Assembly: GCA_029287275.1 (NCBI GenBank)
Contig: JARFRL010000063.1
Location: 1-36,914, forward strand
Source: Pontiella desulfatans
Lineage (GTDB): Bacteria > Verrucomicrobiota > Kiritimatiellia > Kiritimatiellales > Pontiellaceae
Length of the DNA stretch: 36,914 nt
Direction: 5' to 3'
Below the pieces are notes generated by a model. The model saw only the letters and a list, made by a program, of their open reading frames with translations. It did no database searches and was not told the DNA's origin. The translations under genes and the position numbers were made by a program. This document shows positions 25,674 through 34,393 of the stretch, piece by piece (within the stretch, counting starts at the first letter, position 1; the number at the start of each line of letters is the position of its first letter).

Positions 25674-27056
25674 ATGAAGAAACTCGCCATTTTTCTATTC
25701 GTATCGCTCGCGGGCGGCGCCTTCGCCCAGTCCGACATGCAAGCCAAACTCGAGGCCAGCTTGAAGGAGCTCTCCAACACGCGCGAAAGCGTCTCCAAGG
25801 AAAAGCTTCCCATGGTCAAGGGCCTCAACGCCTTGGAAGACGAGGTGATGGACGTCCGGCTGGAACACCAGAAGGTGACGCGCCAGCTCGACAGCCGCAA
25901 CCTCGACCTCAACAACCTGCGCGCCGAAATCAAAACGCGCAAGGGCGAGAAGAGCTACATCTCCAACCTGCTGGTTGAATACACCCGCAACTTCGAGACC
26001 CGTCTGCACATCGCCGAGCTCGACCTCTATGAAAACGTCGTGGAGGACGCGACGCTCGCGCCCGACAACGCGAACCTTTCCGACGAGGAGATCTTCGTCC
26101 AGCAAACCGAGCTGGTCGAGGCGTCGATCGGTCGTCTCCAGGGCGTCGTGGGTGGAACGGCCTTCAGCGGGACCGCGGCCGGCGCGGATGGTCTCGTCAA
26201 GCAAGGCGAGTATCTGCTGGTGGGTCCCATCGCGCTGTTCTCTTCCTCCGACGGCTCCATGGCGGGCGTCGCGGAGCAACGGCTGGGTTCGCTCGAGCCG
26301 ACGGTGCTTCCCTTCGCCGACGCGGTGAACGCCGAAATGGTCAAGACCACGGTCGCGGCCAAATCGGGCGTGTTCCCGTTCGACCCAAGCCTCGGAAACG
26401 CGCGCAAGATCGAGGAAACCAAGGAGACCTTCAAAGAGCACATCCAGAAAGGCGGCATGGTCGCCTACGTGATTCTCGGCATGTTCGTGCTCTGCGTGAT
26501 CATCGCGGTCGTCAAATGGATTCAACTCATGCTGGTGCCTCAGCCCTCCGAAAAGGCCGTTCAACCCGTTCTGCGCGCCATGCTCGTGAACGACCACGAG
26601 AAAGCCGCCGCGGAAATCAAAAAGGTTAAAGGTCCGACCGGCGTCATGTTGGCGATCGGCGTCGAGCATATCGACGAGCCGAAAGATCTGGTCGAAGAAG
26701 TGATGTACGAGGAGATGCTGACCACCCGCATGAAGGTCAACAAACTCACGCCGTTCCTCGCGGTCTGCGCCTCCACCGCGCCGTTGCTGGGACTGCTCGG
26801 CACGGTGACCGGCATCATCAACACCTTCAAGCTCATCACCGTGTTCGGCTCCGGCGACGTCAAGACGCTCTCCGGCGGGATCTCCGAGGCGCTGATCACC
26901 ACCGAGCTGGGCCTGGTGGTCGCGATCTCCGCGTTGGTGCTTCACGCGTTCCTATCGCGCAAGGCCAAGAGCATCACCGACAACATGGAACAGATCGCGA
27001 TTCTGTTCATGAACCGCGCGACGCGCTCGACCGGCGTCGAAGAGGCGCCCGCGTAG
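25674..27056 (+). CDS. TtpC-like MotA/TolQ/ExbB proton-channel protein with periplasmic coiled coil
   Basis: 460 residues. A signal peptide (1-18, AFA-QS) precedes a ~240-residue periplasmic region that begins as a coiled coil. A MotA/TolQ/ExbB membrane domain follows, with TM segments near 262-287, 360-390 and 405-430: MVAYVILGMFVLCVIIAVVK, STAPLLGLLGTVTGIINTF and ISEALITTELGLVVAISALVLHAFL. This layout is that of TtpC, the extra ExbB-like subunit of Vibrio TonB2 systems, which links the ExbBD motor to the periplasm. It is followed by a short ExbB, ExbD and TonB. Confidence 0.92.
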   Translation: MKKLAIFLFVSLAGGAFAQSDMQAKLEASLKELSNTRESVSKEKLPMVKGLNALEDEVMDVRLEHQKVTRQLDSRNLDLNNLRAEIKTRKGEKSYISNLLVEYTRNFETRLHIAELDLYENVVEDATLAPDNANLSDEEIFVQQTELVEASIGRLQGVVGGTAFSGTAAGADGLVKQGEYLLVGPIALFSSSDGSMAGVAEQRLGSLEPTVLPFADAVNAEMVKTTVAAKSGVFPFDPSLGNARKIEETKETFKEHIQKGGMVAYVILGMFVLCVIIAVVKWIQLMLVPQPSEKAVQPVLRAMLVNDHEKAAAEIKKVKGPTGVMLAIGVEHIDEPKDLVEEVMYEEMLTTRMKVNKLTPFLAVCASTAPLLGLLGTVTGIINTFKLITVFGSGDVKTLSGGISEALITTELGLVVAISALVLHAFLSRKAKSITDNMEQIAILFMNRATRSTGVEEAPA

Positions 27057-27063
27057 CCGCTCG

Positions 27064-27079
27064 TCACTCACGATTCACG
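27064..27079. repeat. Short copy of the CGTGANN/TCACGNN heptamer repeat
   Basis: TCACG occurs at 27068 and 27075, with a partial TCAC at 27064, in the 34-nt spacer before exbB. It is the same 7-bp family as the array at 5227-5283. It takes the place where a ribosome site would be expected; no clear Shine-Dalgarno is seen. Confidence 0.5.
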
Positions 27080-27090
27080 GATCCTTTCGC

Positions 27091-27714
27091 ATGGAAGAAA
27101 CGAAAACCATTTGGGAACAAGCGCTGGAGATTTGGGCGTCCGGAGGATGGGCGATGATCGCCCTGGCCATCGACGCCTTCATCATCTTCTACTTGGGCAA
27201 CAGCATCTTCTGGCGCATCCGCGCCAAGGGCTATTTGTACGTCACCGAAAAAAAGATGAAGAAGTGGGTCAAAGAGCCCGCCAAAGGCCGCGGCCCCGTC
27301 GGCAAGATGATTCACTTCGTGATGGGCGCCAACACGCTGAAGCAGATCAACATCTTCTTCGACGAGTTGAACCAGACCGAGATCGCGCCGATCAACCGCG
27401 ACCTGAGGGTGATGCAGACCTGCGTCAGCATCGCGCCGCTGCTCGGACTGCTCGGCACGGTGACGGGCATGCTCGCCACCTTCGGCGCGCTCGCGACCGG
27501 TTCCGGCGGCGACAAGACCATGGGCATGGTCGCGTCCGGTATTTCCGAGGCGCTGATCACCACCGAAACGGGCCTGCTGATCGCGTTGCCCGGACTGATT
27601 TTTCAATACAAACTGGCGCGCGAGCACGCGCAGTACAAGGCGTTCCTCGCCCACCTGAAAACCGTTTGCTCGCAACGGATTTATAAACAACAACAAAAAG
27701 CGGAGGCGGCCTGA
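27091..27714 (+). CDS. exbB: Biopolymer transport protein ExbB
   Basis: 207 residues, the standard short ExbB/TolQ form. TM1 is near 18-40 (WAMIALAIDAFIIFYLGNSIFW). The conserved pair follows: VSIAPLLGLLGTVTGMLATFGAL (about 111-135) and GISEALITTETGLLIALPGLIFQY (about 150-175). With ExbD it forms the proton-driven motor that energises TonB. It follows the TtpC-like gene by 34 nt and overlaps exbD by one base. No good ribosome site is visible. Confidence 0.93.
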   Translation: MEETKTIWEQALEIWASGGWAMIALAIDAFIIFYLGNSIFWRIRAKGYLYVTEKKMKKWVKEPAKGRGPVGKMIHFVMGANTLKQINIFFDELNQTEIAPINRDLRVMQTCVSIAPLLGLLGTVTGMLATFGALATGSGGDKTMGMVASGISEALITTETGLLIALPGLIFQYKLAREHAQYKAFLAHLKTVCSQRIYKQQQKAEAA

Positions 27715-28124
27715 TGGGACGTTTCAAAAACGATAGCGAAAGCGACACCGAAGCGGCGGTGGACATCTCCCCGTTGATCGACTGCGTCTTCATCCTGCTC
27801 ATCTTCTTCATCGTCACGACCACCTTCGTCGAGGAAACCGGCGTCGAAGTCGACAAGCCGCAGGCGGCGTCCTCGGTCCAACTGGAGAAAACCAGCGTCA
27901 TGATCGCGATCACCGCCAACGGCGAGATCGTCTACGGCGGAAACGAGATCGGCGTCAGCGGGGTGCGCCCGCTCGTCAAGCGCATGCTGCGGAAGGAAGA
28001 GGTGCCGGTCATCATCCAGGCCGATCAAAACGTCATGTCGGGACTGCTGGTCCGCGTGATCGACGAAGCCAAGCTCGCGGGCGCCGAGAAAGTCAGCATC
28101 GCCACGCGCGAGAATCAGGGATAG
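27714..28124 (+). CDS. exbD: Biopolymer transport protein ExbD
   Basis: 136 residues with one TM segment near 24-42. The proton-carrying Asp23 sits in VDISPLIDCVFILLIFFIVTTTF, equivalent to Asp25 of E. coli ExbD. A periplasmic ExbD/TolR domain follows, with VPVIIQADQNVMSGLLVRVIDEAKLAGAEKVSIAT. The start overlaps the exbB stop (TGATG), showing coupling, and TonB begins 3 nt later. Confidence 0.95.
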   Translation: MGRFKNDSESDTEAAVDISPLIDCVFILLIFFIVTTTFVEETGVEVDKPQAASSVQLEKTSVMIAITANGEIVYGGNEIGVSGVRPLVKRMLRKEEVPVIIQADQNVMSGLLVRVIDEAKLAGAEKVSIATRENQG

Positions 28125-28127
28125 CCC

Positions 28128-28787
28128 GTGCATAAAACGCTTTCCAGACTATTCAAAGGATTCGTCGGACAGGTCGCGTTCGTCGCGCTGGGTTTGGCCA
28201 TGGCGTTCGCGTTCTTCATGCTGCTGCCGATCCTTCAGGTCATTACTAAACCACCGACGAAGGATCTGACGATCCGTTCGGTCGACGTCGCGAACGTGCC
28301 GCCGCCTCCGCCGCCTCCGATGGAGGAGGAAGAGCCGCCGGAACCGGAGGAGCAACCGCCGCCGCCACCGGCCGTGGACGCCCAGCCGCTCGACCTTTCG
28401 CAACTCGAGCTCGCGCTCAATCCGGGCGACGGAGGGTTTGGCGGCGGCGACTTCGCCGTCAGCATCGGTGGCGCCGCGGGCGGGGGTGAAGACGTGGACG
28501 CGATCTTCTCGCTTTCGGATCTCGACCAGAAACCGCGGGTGGTTTATCAGCCCGCGCCGATCTATCCGCCCGAGCTCGCCCGCAAGGGCATGCAGGGCAC
28601 CGTGTATGTGTTGTTCGTGGTCGATAAAACCGGCCGCGCGCGCGACCTCAAGGTTCAGAAATCGACGCATCCGGCTTTCAACAACCCCGCGCTGAAAGCC
28701 GTCAAGCAATGGAAATTCGAGCCGGGAAAACGCAAGGGCAAGCCCGTCCAGTTCCGGATGCGCGTGCCCATCACCTTCCAAAAGTAG
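28128..28787 (+). CDS. tonB: Energy transducer TonB
   Basis: 219 residues with a GTG start after an AGGGA element. A TM segment at about 13-35 is followed by a proline-rich spacer (about 56-85, alternating runs of Pro and Glu). The TonB C-terminal domain (about 130-219) includes PAPIYPPELARKGMQGTVYVLFVVDKTGRARDLKVQKS, NNPALKAVKQWKFEPG and a final PITFQK. It carries energy from ExbBD to the receptor at 21560. The spacer is short relative to E. coli TonB, as in TonB2-type proteins, which use TtpC. Confidence 0.95.
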   Translation: MHKTLSRLFKGFVGQVAFVALGLAMAFAFFMLLPILQVITKPPTKDLTIRSVDVANVPPPPPPPMEEEEPPEPEEQPPPPPAVDAQPLDLSQLELALNPGDGGFGGGDFAVSIGGAAGGGEDVDAIFSLSDLDQKPRVVYQPAPIYPPELARKGMQGTVYVLFVVDKTGRARDLKVQKSTHPAFNNPALKAVKQWKFEPGKRKGKPVQFRMRVPITFQK

Positions 28788-28796
28788 GATGACATC

Positions 28797-30251
28797 ATGA
28801 AGACTATTTCCTCCCATCGTAAAATCGCGGGCCTTTGCGCCGCGCTGCTCGCCGCGGGTTCCGTTTCCGCGGATGAACTGCAGGATCTGTTCCACGCCAT
28901 GAACGACACCTCCGCCATTCGGAAGCCGCCGGAAAAGATGGTCGACACCAAGCCGAAGAAGGTTCAGGACCTCTCCATCTGGGACGAGGAGCTGTTCCAG
29001 AAGCAGTTCCTCGCGAGCTACGGCGTCAACACCGAGATCGAACCCAAACTCACCGCGGTCGAATTCGAGCAGATGCAAAAGGTGCTCGACGCGATGGCCG
29101 AGGACGACGACACCGCCAAAGCCGAAAAGCTGCTGCTGAAGAACTGCAAGGAGTCCTCCTCGGCGACGTTCGAGTTCACCCTCGCGAACATCTACTTCCA
29201 GCAGGATCAACTCGAGGAAGCGCTCACGTGGTACGACACCGCGATCGAGCAGTTCCCGAACTTCCGCCGCGCCTACAAAAACGCCGGCCTGATCCACGTC
29301 CGCAACGGCGACTTTAAAAAAGCGATTCCATACCTCACGCGCGTCATCGAGCTCGGCGGACACACCAGTATCGCGTACGGGCTGCTCGGGTTCGCCTACG
29401 GCTCCACCGAAAACCATCTCTGCGCGGAATCCGCCTATCGCCAAGCCATCCTGCTCGATCCGGAAACCATCGACTGGCAGCTCGGCCTCGCCCGAAGCTT
29501 CTTCAAGCAACAGAAGTTCGGCGACGCCGTCAGCCTCTGTAACACCCTCATCGAAAGGAAGCCGGACAACGGCGACTTCTGGCTGTTGCAGGCCAACGCC
29601 TACCTCGGCCTCAAGCAACCCATGCGCGCCGCGGAGAACTATGAATACGTCAACGCCATGGGTCAGGCCACGCCCGACAGCATGACCATGCTGGGCGACA
29701 TCTACGTGAACGAGGAACGCTGGGACATGGCCGCGGATTCCTACCTGCGCGCCTACGAACTCGACAACGGCGCGAAGCCCGAAAAAGCCCTGCGCGCCGC
29801 CAAGATTCTCGCCTCCCGCGGATCGCTGGAACAGTCCGTTCGCATGCTCGACCGCGTCGGGGAAAAGAAGACGGCGCTGGATAAAGAGAACCTCAAGGAA
29901 CTGCTTAAGTTGCAAGCCCGCGTCGCGGTGGCGGCGGGCGAGGGCGGCGACGTCGTCAAGATTCTCGAGGAAGTGGTGGCGGTGGATCCGCTCGACGGCG
30001 AGGCGCTCATTCTGCTCGCCCAGCACTACGGACGGAACACGCCCGAAAAGGCGATCTTCTACTACGAACGCGCCGCGGGCATCGAGAAGCACGAGGCCGA
30101 GGCCAAGCTCTATCACGGCCAGCTGCTCGTCGGGCAGGCCAAATACATCGACGCGATTCCGCTGCTGCGCCGCGCCTACGAGCTCAAACCGCGCTCCGAC
30201 ATCGAGGACTATCTCAAGCAGGTCGAACGCATCGCCAAAACCCGCGGCTGA
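28797..30251 (+). CDS. TPR protein of the TonB operon
   Basis: 484 residues with a signal peptide (1-25, GSVSA). An acidic and proline-containing linker precedes about ten tetratricopeptide repeats, for example FEFTLANIYFQQDQLEEALTWYDTAIEQFPNFRRAYKNAGLIHVRNGDFKKAIPYLTRVIELG. TPR proteins commonly close DUF3450-TtpC-ExbB-ExbD-TonB operons and are thought to be periplasmic scaffolds. It begins 9 nt after tonB. The exact partner is not known from sequence. Confidence 0.88.
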   Translation: MKTISSHRKIAGLCAALLAAGSVSADELQDLFHAMNDTSAIRKPPEKMVDTKPKKVQDLSIWDEELFQKQFLASYGVNTEIEPKLTAVEFEQMQKVLDAMAEDDDTAKAEKLLLKNCKESSSATFEFTLANIYFQQDQLEEALTWYDTAIEQFPNFRRAYKNAGLIHVRNGDFKKAIPYLTRVIELGGHTSIAYGLLGFAYGSTENHLCAESAYRQAILLDPETIDWQLGLARSFFKQQKFGDAVSLCNTLIERKPDNGDFWLLQANAYLGLKQPMRAAENYEYVNAMGQATPDSMTMLGDIYVNEERWDMAADSYLRAYELDNGAKPEKALRAAKILASRGSLEQSVRMLDRVGEKKTALDKENLKELLKLQARVAVAAGEGGDVVKILEEVVAVDPLDGEALILLAQHYGRNTPEKAIFYYERAAGIEKHEAEAKLYHGQLLVGQAKYIDAIPLLRRAYELKPRSDIEDYLKQVERIAKTRG

Positions 30252-30325
30252 GTCGCGCTCCGGATGATTGAAAAGCGGCCAATCCACTTCGTCGGCGCGT
30301 TCGATCCCACCCATAAGATCGGTTC

Positions 30326-32038
30326 ATGGATCTGTTTTTAATCGACGGCGTTGGTCCGTTCTTCAGGGGCTACGACCAAGAGGTGATCAACTGGTCGAAA
30401 GCCCCTTTCGTTCACCTCGAACGGGGCGAGGGGCTTGACCCGGAACGAACCGAACAAATCGCCCGCGATTTTAAAACCTTTTGCGGGAAAGCCGCGGCGG
30501 CGGGCTACAACGCGGTCACCCTCGACGACCTCGCGCATCTGGTGATTTTCGATTTCTACGACGCCGCGCTGAAAAACAAACTCAACGACTACCGCGCGTT
30601 TTTCGCCGCGCTGTTCGAGGTCGCGCTGGATTTCGGATTGCGCCCCTACGTCACCACCGACCTGCTCTTTTTCAACGCCGCGATCGACCAACACATCGGC
30701 TCCAACGACGAAGCGGCGCGGCGGTTCGCGGCCGACGCCTGCCGCCAGCTCTTCCGCGATTTCCCCATGGTGGGCGGAATCATCACGCGGATCGGCGAGG
30801 CCGACGGGCTGGACGTCGAGGGCGATTTCCACAGCCGCCTCGTGATCCAAAAGCCGAGTCAGGCGCGGAAAATGATCGAGACGCTGATTCCCGTCTTCGC
30901 GGAGTTCGACCGCCTGCTGATCTTCCGCACCTGGAGCGTCGGCGTCGGCCGCGTGGGCGACATTATCTGGAATCCGGAAACGTTCGACGCGGTCTTCCGC
31001 GGTCTGGAAAACGACCACTTGATCATTTCCATGAAACATGGCCAGTCCGACTTTTTCCGCTATCTTCCGCTCAGCCGCCTGTTCTTCCGCGGCGGGCACC
31101 GCAAGCTGGTCGAGTTGCAGGCGCGGCGGGAATACGAGGGCTTCGGCGAATATCCGTCCTTCATCGGTTGGGACCACGAGAAAATCCGCGACCAACTCGT
31201 TGGCCAAAACATCGCGGGCGTCTCCGTATGGTGCCAAACCGGCGGGTGGAGCGGGTTCCGCCGTCTGACCTATCTCGACCAAAACGCCGTCTGGAACGAA
31301 ATCAACACCGACGTCACCATTCGCCTCTTCCGCGACGGCGTCACGTGCGATCAGGCCATTCAACAGTACTACCGCGAAAACTATCCCGATCCCCACTGGC
31401 GACCCTTTCAGGAGTTGCTGCGGCTGTCCGACGAGGTGATCAAAGAGCTGCTCTACATCGAGGACTTCGCGACGCGCGAGCGCTTCTTCCGCCGCCTGCG
31501 CGTTCCGCCGCTCGTCACGGTCTACTGGCGACACATCGTCGCGAACCACTTCATGCGCAAGTTCATGCGCTGCTACGTCTCCGACGGAAAACGGGCCGTC
31601 AAACAGGGCTTCCGCGCGCTCAAGAAAATCAAGCGAATGACCGCGCTCGCGGATCAACTCGGCCTGCCCGTCGAGGACCTCCGGTTTCAATACGACACCT
31701 TCCGGATCATCGCCACCGTCCGCGAATACTATTTCCTCGAATTCACCGAGGAACTGGAAAAACGGCTGATCGCGATGAAAGCGGAATACGAGGCCAAACA
31801 CGCCGAGCCGCGCTACGCGCTCATGCTCGACTTCTCGCGCTTCAAACTCCGCCGCGCCACCTTGAGTCTCATGCTGAAAATGATGTTCCGCGGCGAACGC
31901 GGCTACCGCCTGTTCGACCGCGTCGTCACCCTCAACCTGCTTTCGCTGCTTTATCCACTGCTCAAGCGCTTCGGCAAAAAAGCCGTCCCCGACTTCGCCG
32001 CCGAATCCGCCATGGGCTTCGACTCGATTTTCAAATGA
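30326..32038 (+). CDS. Uncharacterised protein, possible glycosidase-like TIM barrel
   Basis: 570 residues, no signal peptide. I do not recognise the family with certainty. Alternating strand-helix phrases with GIITRIGEADGLDVEGDFHSRL, LLIFRTWSVGVGRVGD, HLIISMKHGQSDFFRYLP, VELQARREYEGFGEYPSF and IAGVSVWCQTGGW read like the strands of an (alpha/beta)8 barrel and recall alpha-glucuronidase (GH67)-type enzymes. The acidic residues in GEADG and REYEGFGEY could be catalytic. A C-terminal helical part (about 380-570) follows. No clear ribosome site precedes the ATG, 74 nt after the TPR gene. It may be an unrelated carbohydrate gene; its link to the Pho system is unproven. Confidence 0.55.
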   Translation: MDLFLIDGVGPFFRGYDQEVINWSKAPFVHLERGEGLDPERTEQIARDFKTFCGKAAAAGYNAVTLDDLAHLVIFDFYDAALKNKLNDYRAFFAALFEVALDFGLRPYVTTDLLFFNAAIDQHIGSNDEAARRFAADACRQLFRDFPMVGGIITRIGEADGLDVEGDFHSRLVIQKPSQARKMIETLIPVFAEFDRLLIFRTWSVGVGRVGDIIWNPETFDAVFRGLENDHLIISMKHGQSDFFRYLPLSRLFFRGGHRKLVELQARREYEGFGEYPSFIGWDHEKIRDQLVGQNIAGVSVWCQTGGWSGFRRLTYLDQNAVWNEINTDVTIRLFRDGVTCDQAIQQYYRENYPDPHWRPFQELLRLSDEVIKELLYIEDFATRERFFRRLRVPPLVTVYWRHIVANHFMRKFMRCYVSDGKRAVKQGFRALKKIKRMTALADQLGLPVEDLRFQYDTFRIIATVREYYFLEFTEELEKRLIAMKAEYEAKHAEPRYALMLDFSRFKLRRATLSLMLKMMFRGERGYRLFDRVVTLNLLSLLYPLLKRFGKKAVPDFAAESAMGFDSIFK

Positions 32039-32083
32039 GCGGCCCGCGTTCCGGCGGGGAGGGCGCCACCGAGCGGTTCCGGA

Positions 32084-32539
32084 TCAATCCCACCAGCGGG
32101 TGAAGGTCATGGGATAGATGAAAACGGAGTCGTCGTCGTCATCTCTTTGCCACGGCGTGAAGTCGGAGTCCAAGATCATGTCGGAAACCTTCTTGAGAAA
32201 TTCCCGCGAGTCGATTTCGGATTTAACGATATCGACGCCCATGACTTCGCCGGTGTATTCCACGGCGACCTTGAACCATACGCCTCCGGCGTTCACGGGT
32301 CCCCCTTCGTCGTTCATGCGTTTCAGCAGCACCTGTCCATTGCAGTAAGCGGGGTGCATATCAGCGGCGATATTCTGTTCGGTACGGGATCCTTGGATGA
32401 TCTTAAGGCCGGGCGCCTTTCGCGGGACTTCCTTCATGCAGGTTTTAGGATTGAACTCGGGTGTGTTCGGAATGGAGGCGCAACCGCCTAGAAGCAGGGC
32501 GGCGAGGCAAAGGGTCGTCGGGAGTAAGCTCTTGTTCAT
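32084..32539 (-). CDS. Lipoprotein with TonB/AgmX-like C-terminus
   Basis: 151 residues. The start chosen (ATG at 32539) has a GAAGGA ribosome site and gives an immediate signal peptide; the longer open frame adds 19 residues lying in the terminator region. A lipobox LGGC places the lipid-anchored cysteine at position 20. The C-terminal half, VKVAVEYTGEVMGVDIVKSEIDSREFLKKVSDMILDSDFTPWQ, resembles the TonB or AgmX/PglI C-terminal fold. There is no TM anchor or proline spacer, so it is not an energy transducer. It is downstream of the alkaline phosphatase gene but separated by a terminator. Confidence 0.7.
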   Translation of the reverse strand: MNKSLLPTTLCLAALLLGGCASIPNTPEFNPKTCMKEVPRKAPGLKIIQGSRTEQNIAADMHPAYCNGQVLLKRMNDEGGPVNAGGVWFKVAVEYTGEVMGVDIVKSEIDSREFLKKVSDMILDSDFTPWQRDDDDDSVFIYPMTFTRWWD

Positions 32540-32561
32540 TTTGTTCCTTCGGAGAGCGTTT

Positions 32562-32593
32562 AAAAAGGGGGAGGCGATGTTCGCCTCCCCCTT
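32562..32593 (-). terminator. Terminator after alkaline phosphatase
   Basis: On the minus strand, GGGGGAGGCGA and TCGCCTCCCCC form a perfect stem of at least 11 bp with a 3-nt loop, followed by TTTTT. It lies 23 nt past the phosphatase stop and just before the lipoprotein start. Confidence 0.93.
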
Positions 32594-32615
32594 CATCGAT
32601 CAAGGCATGCTTCGA

Positions 32616-34280
32616 TTAGCGGCCGAACCAGCGAATCATCAGGCCAGCCCAGCGGGAGACGTAGATCTTGTCGTCCGCGCGATCATCATTGGCCTGGGTC
32701 GCGAGAACCGTCACGCCCGGGAGCTTGAAGACGCGGCCATGCTTGTCGATCATGTAGTCCTTGCTAACCGGGATGGTGAAGTTGCCGACCAGAACCACGG
32801 GGTTTGCCGGATCGGTGTAATCGATTTCATAATCGGTGGTAAGGCGGTCGAGGTCCATGAAGAGCGTCCGCGATGTTTCTTTCAGGTCAACGCCGAGCGC
32901 GTCGGCCGCCATGCCGGCCAGCTCGGTGTTGTCGATCACGCCGGTCGGCGCCTTGCGGCCCGTCATCCAGACCGGAACGGTTTCGCCGGTGTGGCCATGG
33001 GTCGTCCAGCCGAGAACCGTGTGGTTTTTGCTGACTACGCGGGCGAGGGCGTAGCTGAGGCCGGTAGACGATTTAAGCCCGTCGATTTCCGCGACGTCAT
33101 CATCGGAAAGTTCGATGCCCCAGTTTTCGAGAACGCTGGCCTTCAGGTCGCCATCTTCCATCATCGCGACAACGCCGTTGGCGGACATGGTCATGCCGTC
33201 AAGAACATCGACCAGATCTTCCTTCGTGGTTTCCGTATAGCCCATCGCGGTGTTGTAGTGGCCGAGCTTCATGCCGCCGGTGTTGTGGTCCGGGTAGGCC
33301 AAGACGGTGGTGTTTCCCTGATTCTCGGCGAAGTCGTTGGCGACTTTGACGGCATCGTCGAAGGCGATGAAGTCGGTTACCATGTAGATCGGGTCGTTGT
33401 TGTGGCCGGCCCAGTCCACCTGGGAACCTTCAACCATCAGCAGGAAGCCGTCGGGATCTTGGGAAAGAATTTCGATGGCCTTGGCAACCATCTCGGAAAT
33501 GGACGGTTCGTGCCGCGCGAAATATTGGCGATCCATGTCGGGCTGCATGTGGCTGTCGTCGAACAAGCCCCACACCTTGCCGGATGTGATGTCGGCCATC
33601 TGCTCCTTGCTGTCGATGAACTGGTAGCCGCGGTCGACGAGAACCTCCATCAGGTTTTCACCGTCCGCGCGCTTGCCGCCCCAGGTGGCGCCGAAGCTGG
33701 TGGTGTAGGTGTCGCCCCGCGGGATCAGGTGGCGCGCGCCGCCTCCGAACACGACGTCAACGTTGTTGTAGACCATGTGTTCCATGATTTCGTTGTCCAT
33801 GCCACGGTCGTGGATGTGGCTGGCGAACGCGGCCGGCGTGGCGTGGGTCACGCGGCTCGTGGCCACAATGCCAACGGCTTTGCCGGAGCGCTTGGCCGCT
33901 TCCAGTATGCTGGCGATCGGGGCATAGGGCTTGGCGGTCGGCACGAAGCCGGTCAGCAGGTCTTCGGTCCGCGGGCCGACGCCAAGAAAGCGGGCGGTGG
34001 TCTTGTGGCCGGTGGCGAAAGCCGTCGCGGCGGCGGCGGAACCGGGAATGATGGAGTTGGCCATGTGAACCTTGACGGTACCCGGCAACATCTTGTCAAC
34101 CTCGAGATCGCGACCTTTGTACCAACGCGCGACGGTCTGGACGGTTTCGTCGCAGCCGTCGGGAATCATGACGATTACGTTTTCCGGCGCTTTGTGCTGG
34201 TGGCGGCCTTTGGCCGCGGCATTGCCCGCGGCTACAGCCACGCAACCGGTCAGGATACTACGAATGATCATTGATTTCAT
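32616..34280 (-). CDS. Exported alkaline phosphatase (PhoA family)
   Basis: 554 residues with a signal peptide (about 1-24). It releases phosphate from phosphoesters outside the cytoplasm. PhoA-family metal and catalytic motifs are visible: IPDGCDE with Asp41, the nucleophile Ser81 in IIPGSAAAATAFATGHKT, VEGSQVDWAGHNND, YPDHNTGG and THGHTGETVPVWMTG. The residue before the serine is Gly80 where E. coli PhoA has Asp101. An LTGC motif near residue 13 looks like a lipobox, but its hydrophobic run seems too short. GGGAGA lies seven bases before the ATG. A Pho-box-like array about 175 nt upstream faces it. It is divergent from the beta-propeller gene. Confidence 0.93.
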   Translation of the reverse strand: MKSMIIRSILTGCVAVAAGNAAAKGRHQHKAPENVIVMIPDGCDETVQTVARWYKGRDLEVDKMLPGTVKVHMANSIIPGSAAAATAFATGHKTTARFLGVGPRTEDLLTGFVPTAKPYAPIASILEAAKRSGKAVGIVATSRVTHATPAAFASHIHDRGMDNEIMEHMVYNNVDVVFGGGARHLIPRGDTYTTSFGATWGGKRADGENLMEVLVDRGYQFIDSKEQMADITSGKVWGLFDDSHMQPDMDRQYFARHEPSISEMVAKAIEILSQDPDGFLLMVEGSQVDWAGHNNDPIYMVTDFIAFDDAVKVANDFAENQGNTTVLAYPDHNTGGMKLGHYNTAMGYTETTKEDLVDVLDGMTMSANGVVAMMEDGDLKASVLENWGIELSDDDVAEIDGLKSSTGLSYALARVVSKNHTVLGWTTHGHTGETVPVWMTGRKAPTGVIDNTELAGMAADALGVDLKETSRTLFMDLDRLTTDYEIDYTDPANPVVLVGNFTIPVSKDYMIDKHGRVFKLPGVTVLATQANDDRADDKIYVSRWAGLMIRWFGR

Positions 34281-34393
34281 CTAGCTATCTCCCATGTGGA
34301 TTTCTGTTAACGTTTAATCTGGCCGACGACACTCGTTTGCCCTCGGCCTCTGCCCTCGGGATTTCGTTCTCCTAGGGGCCATACGATCCATCA

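Noticed and set aside
28149..30314. 721-codon minus-strand frame over tonB and the TPR gene
   Set aside because: Shadow of real genes; the plus-strand TonB and TPR motifs are unmistakable.
32397..34274. 625-codon plus-strand frame over the alkaline phosphatase
   Set aside because: The translation is Gly/Val/His-rich without motifs, while the minus strand encodes all PhoA-family active-site motifs.
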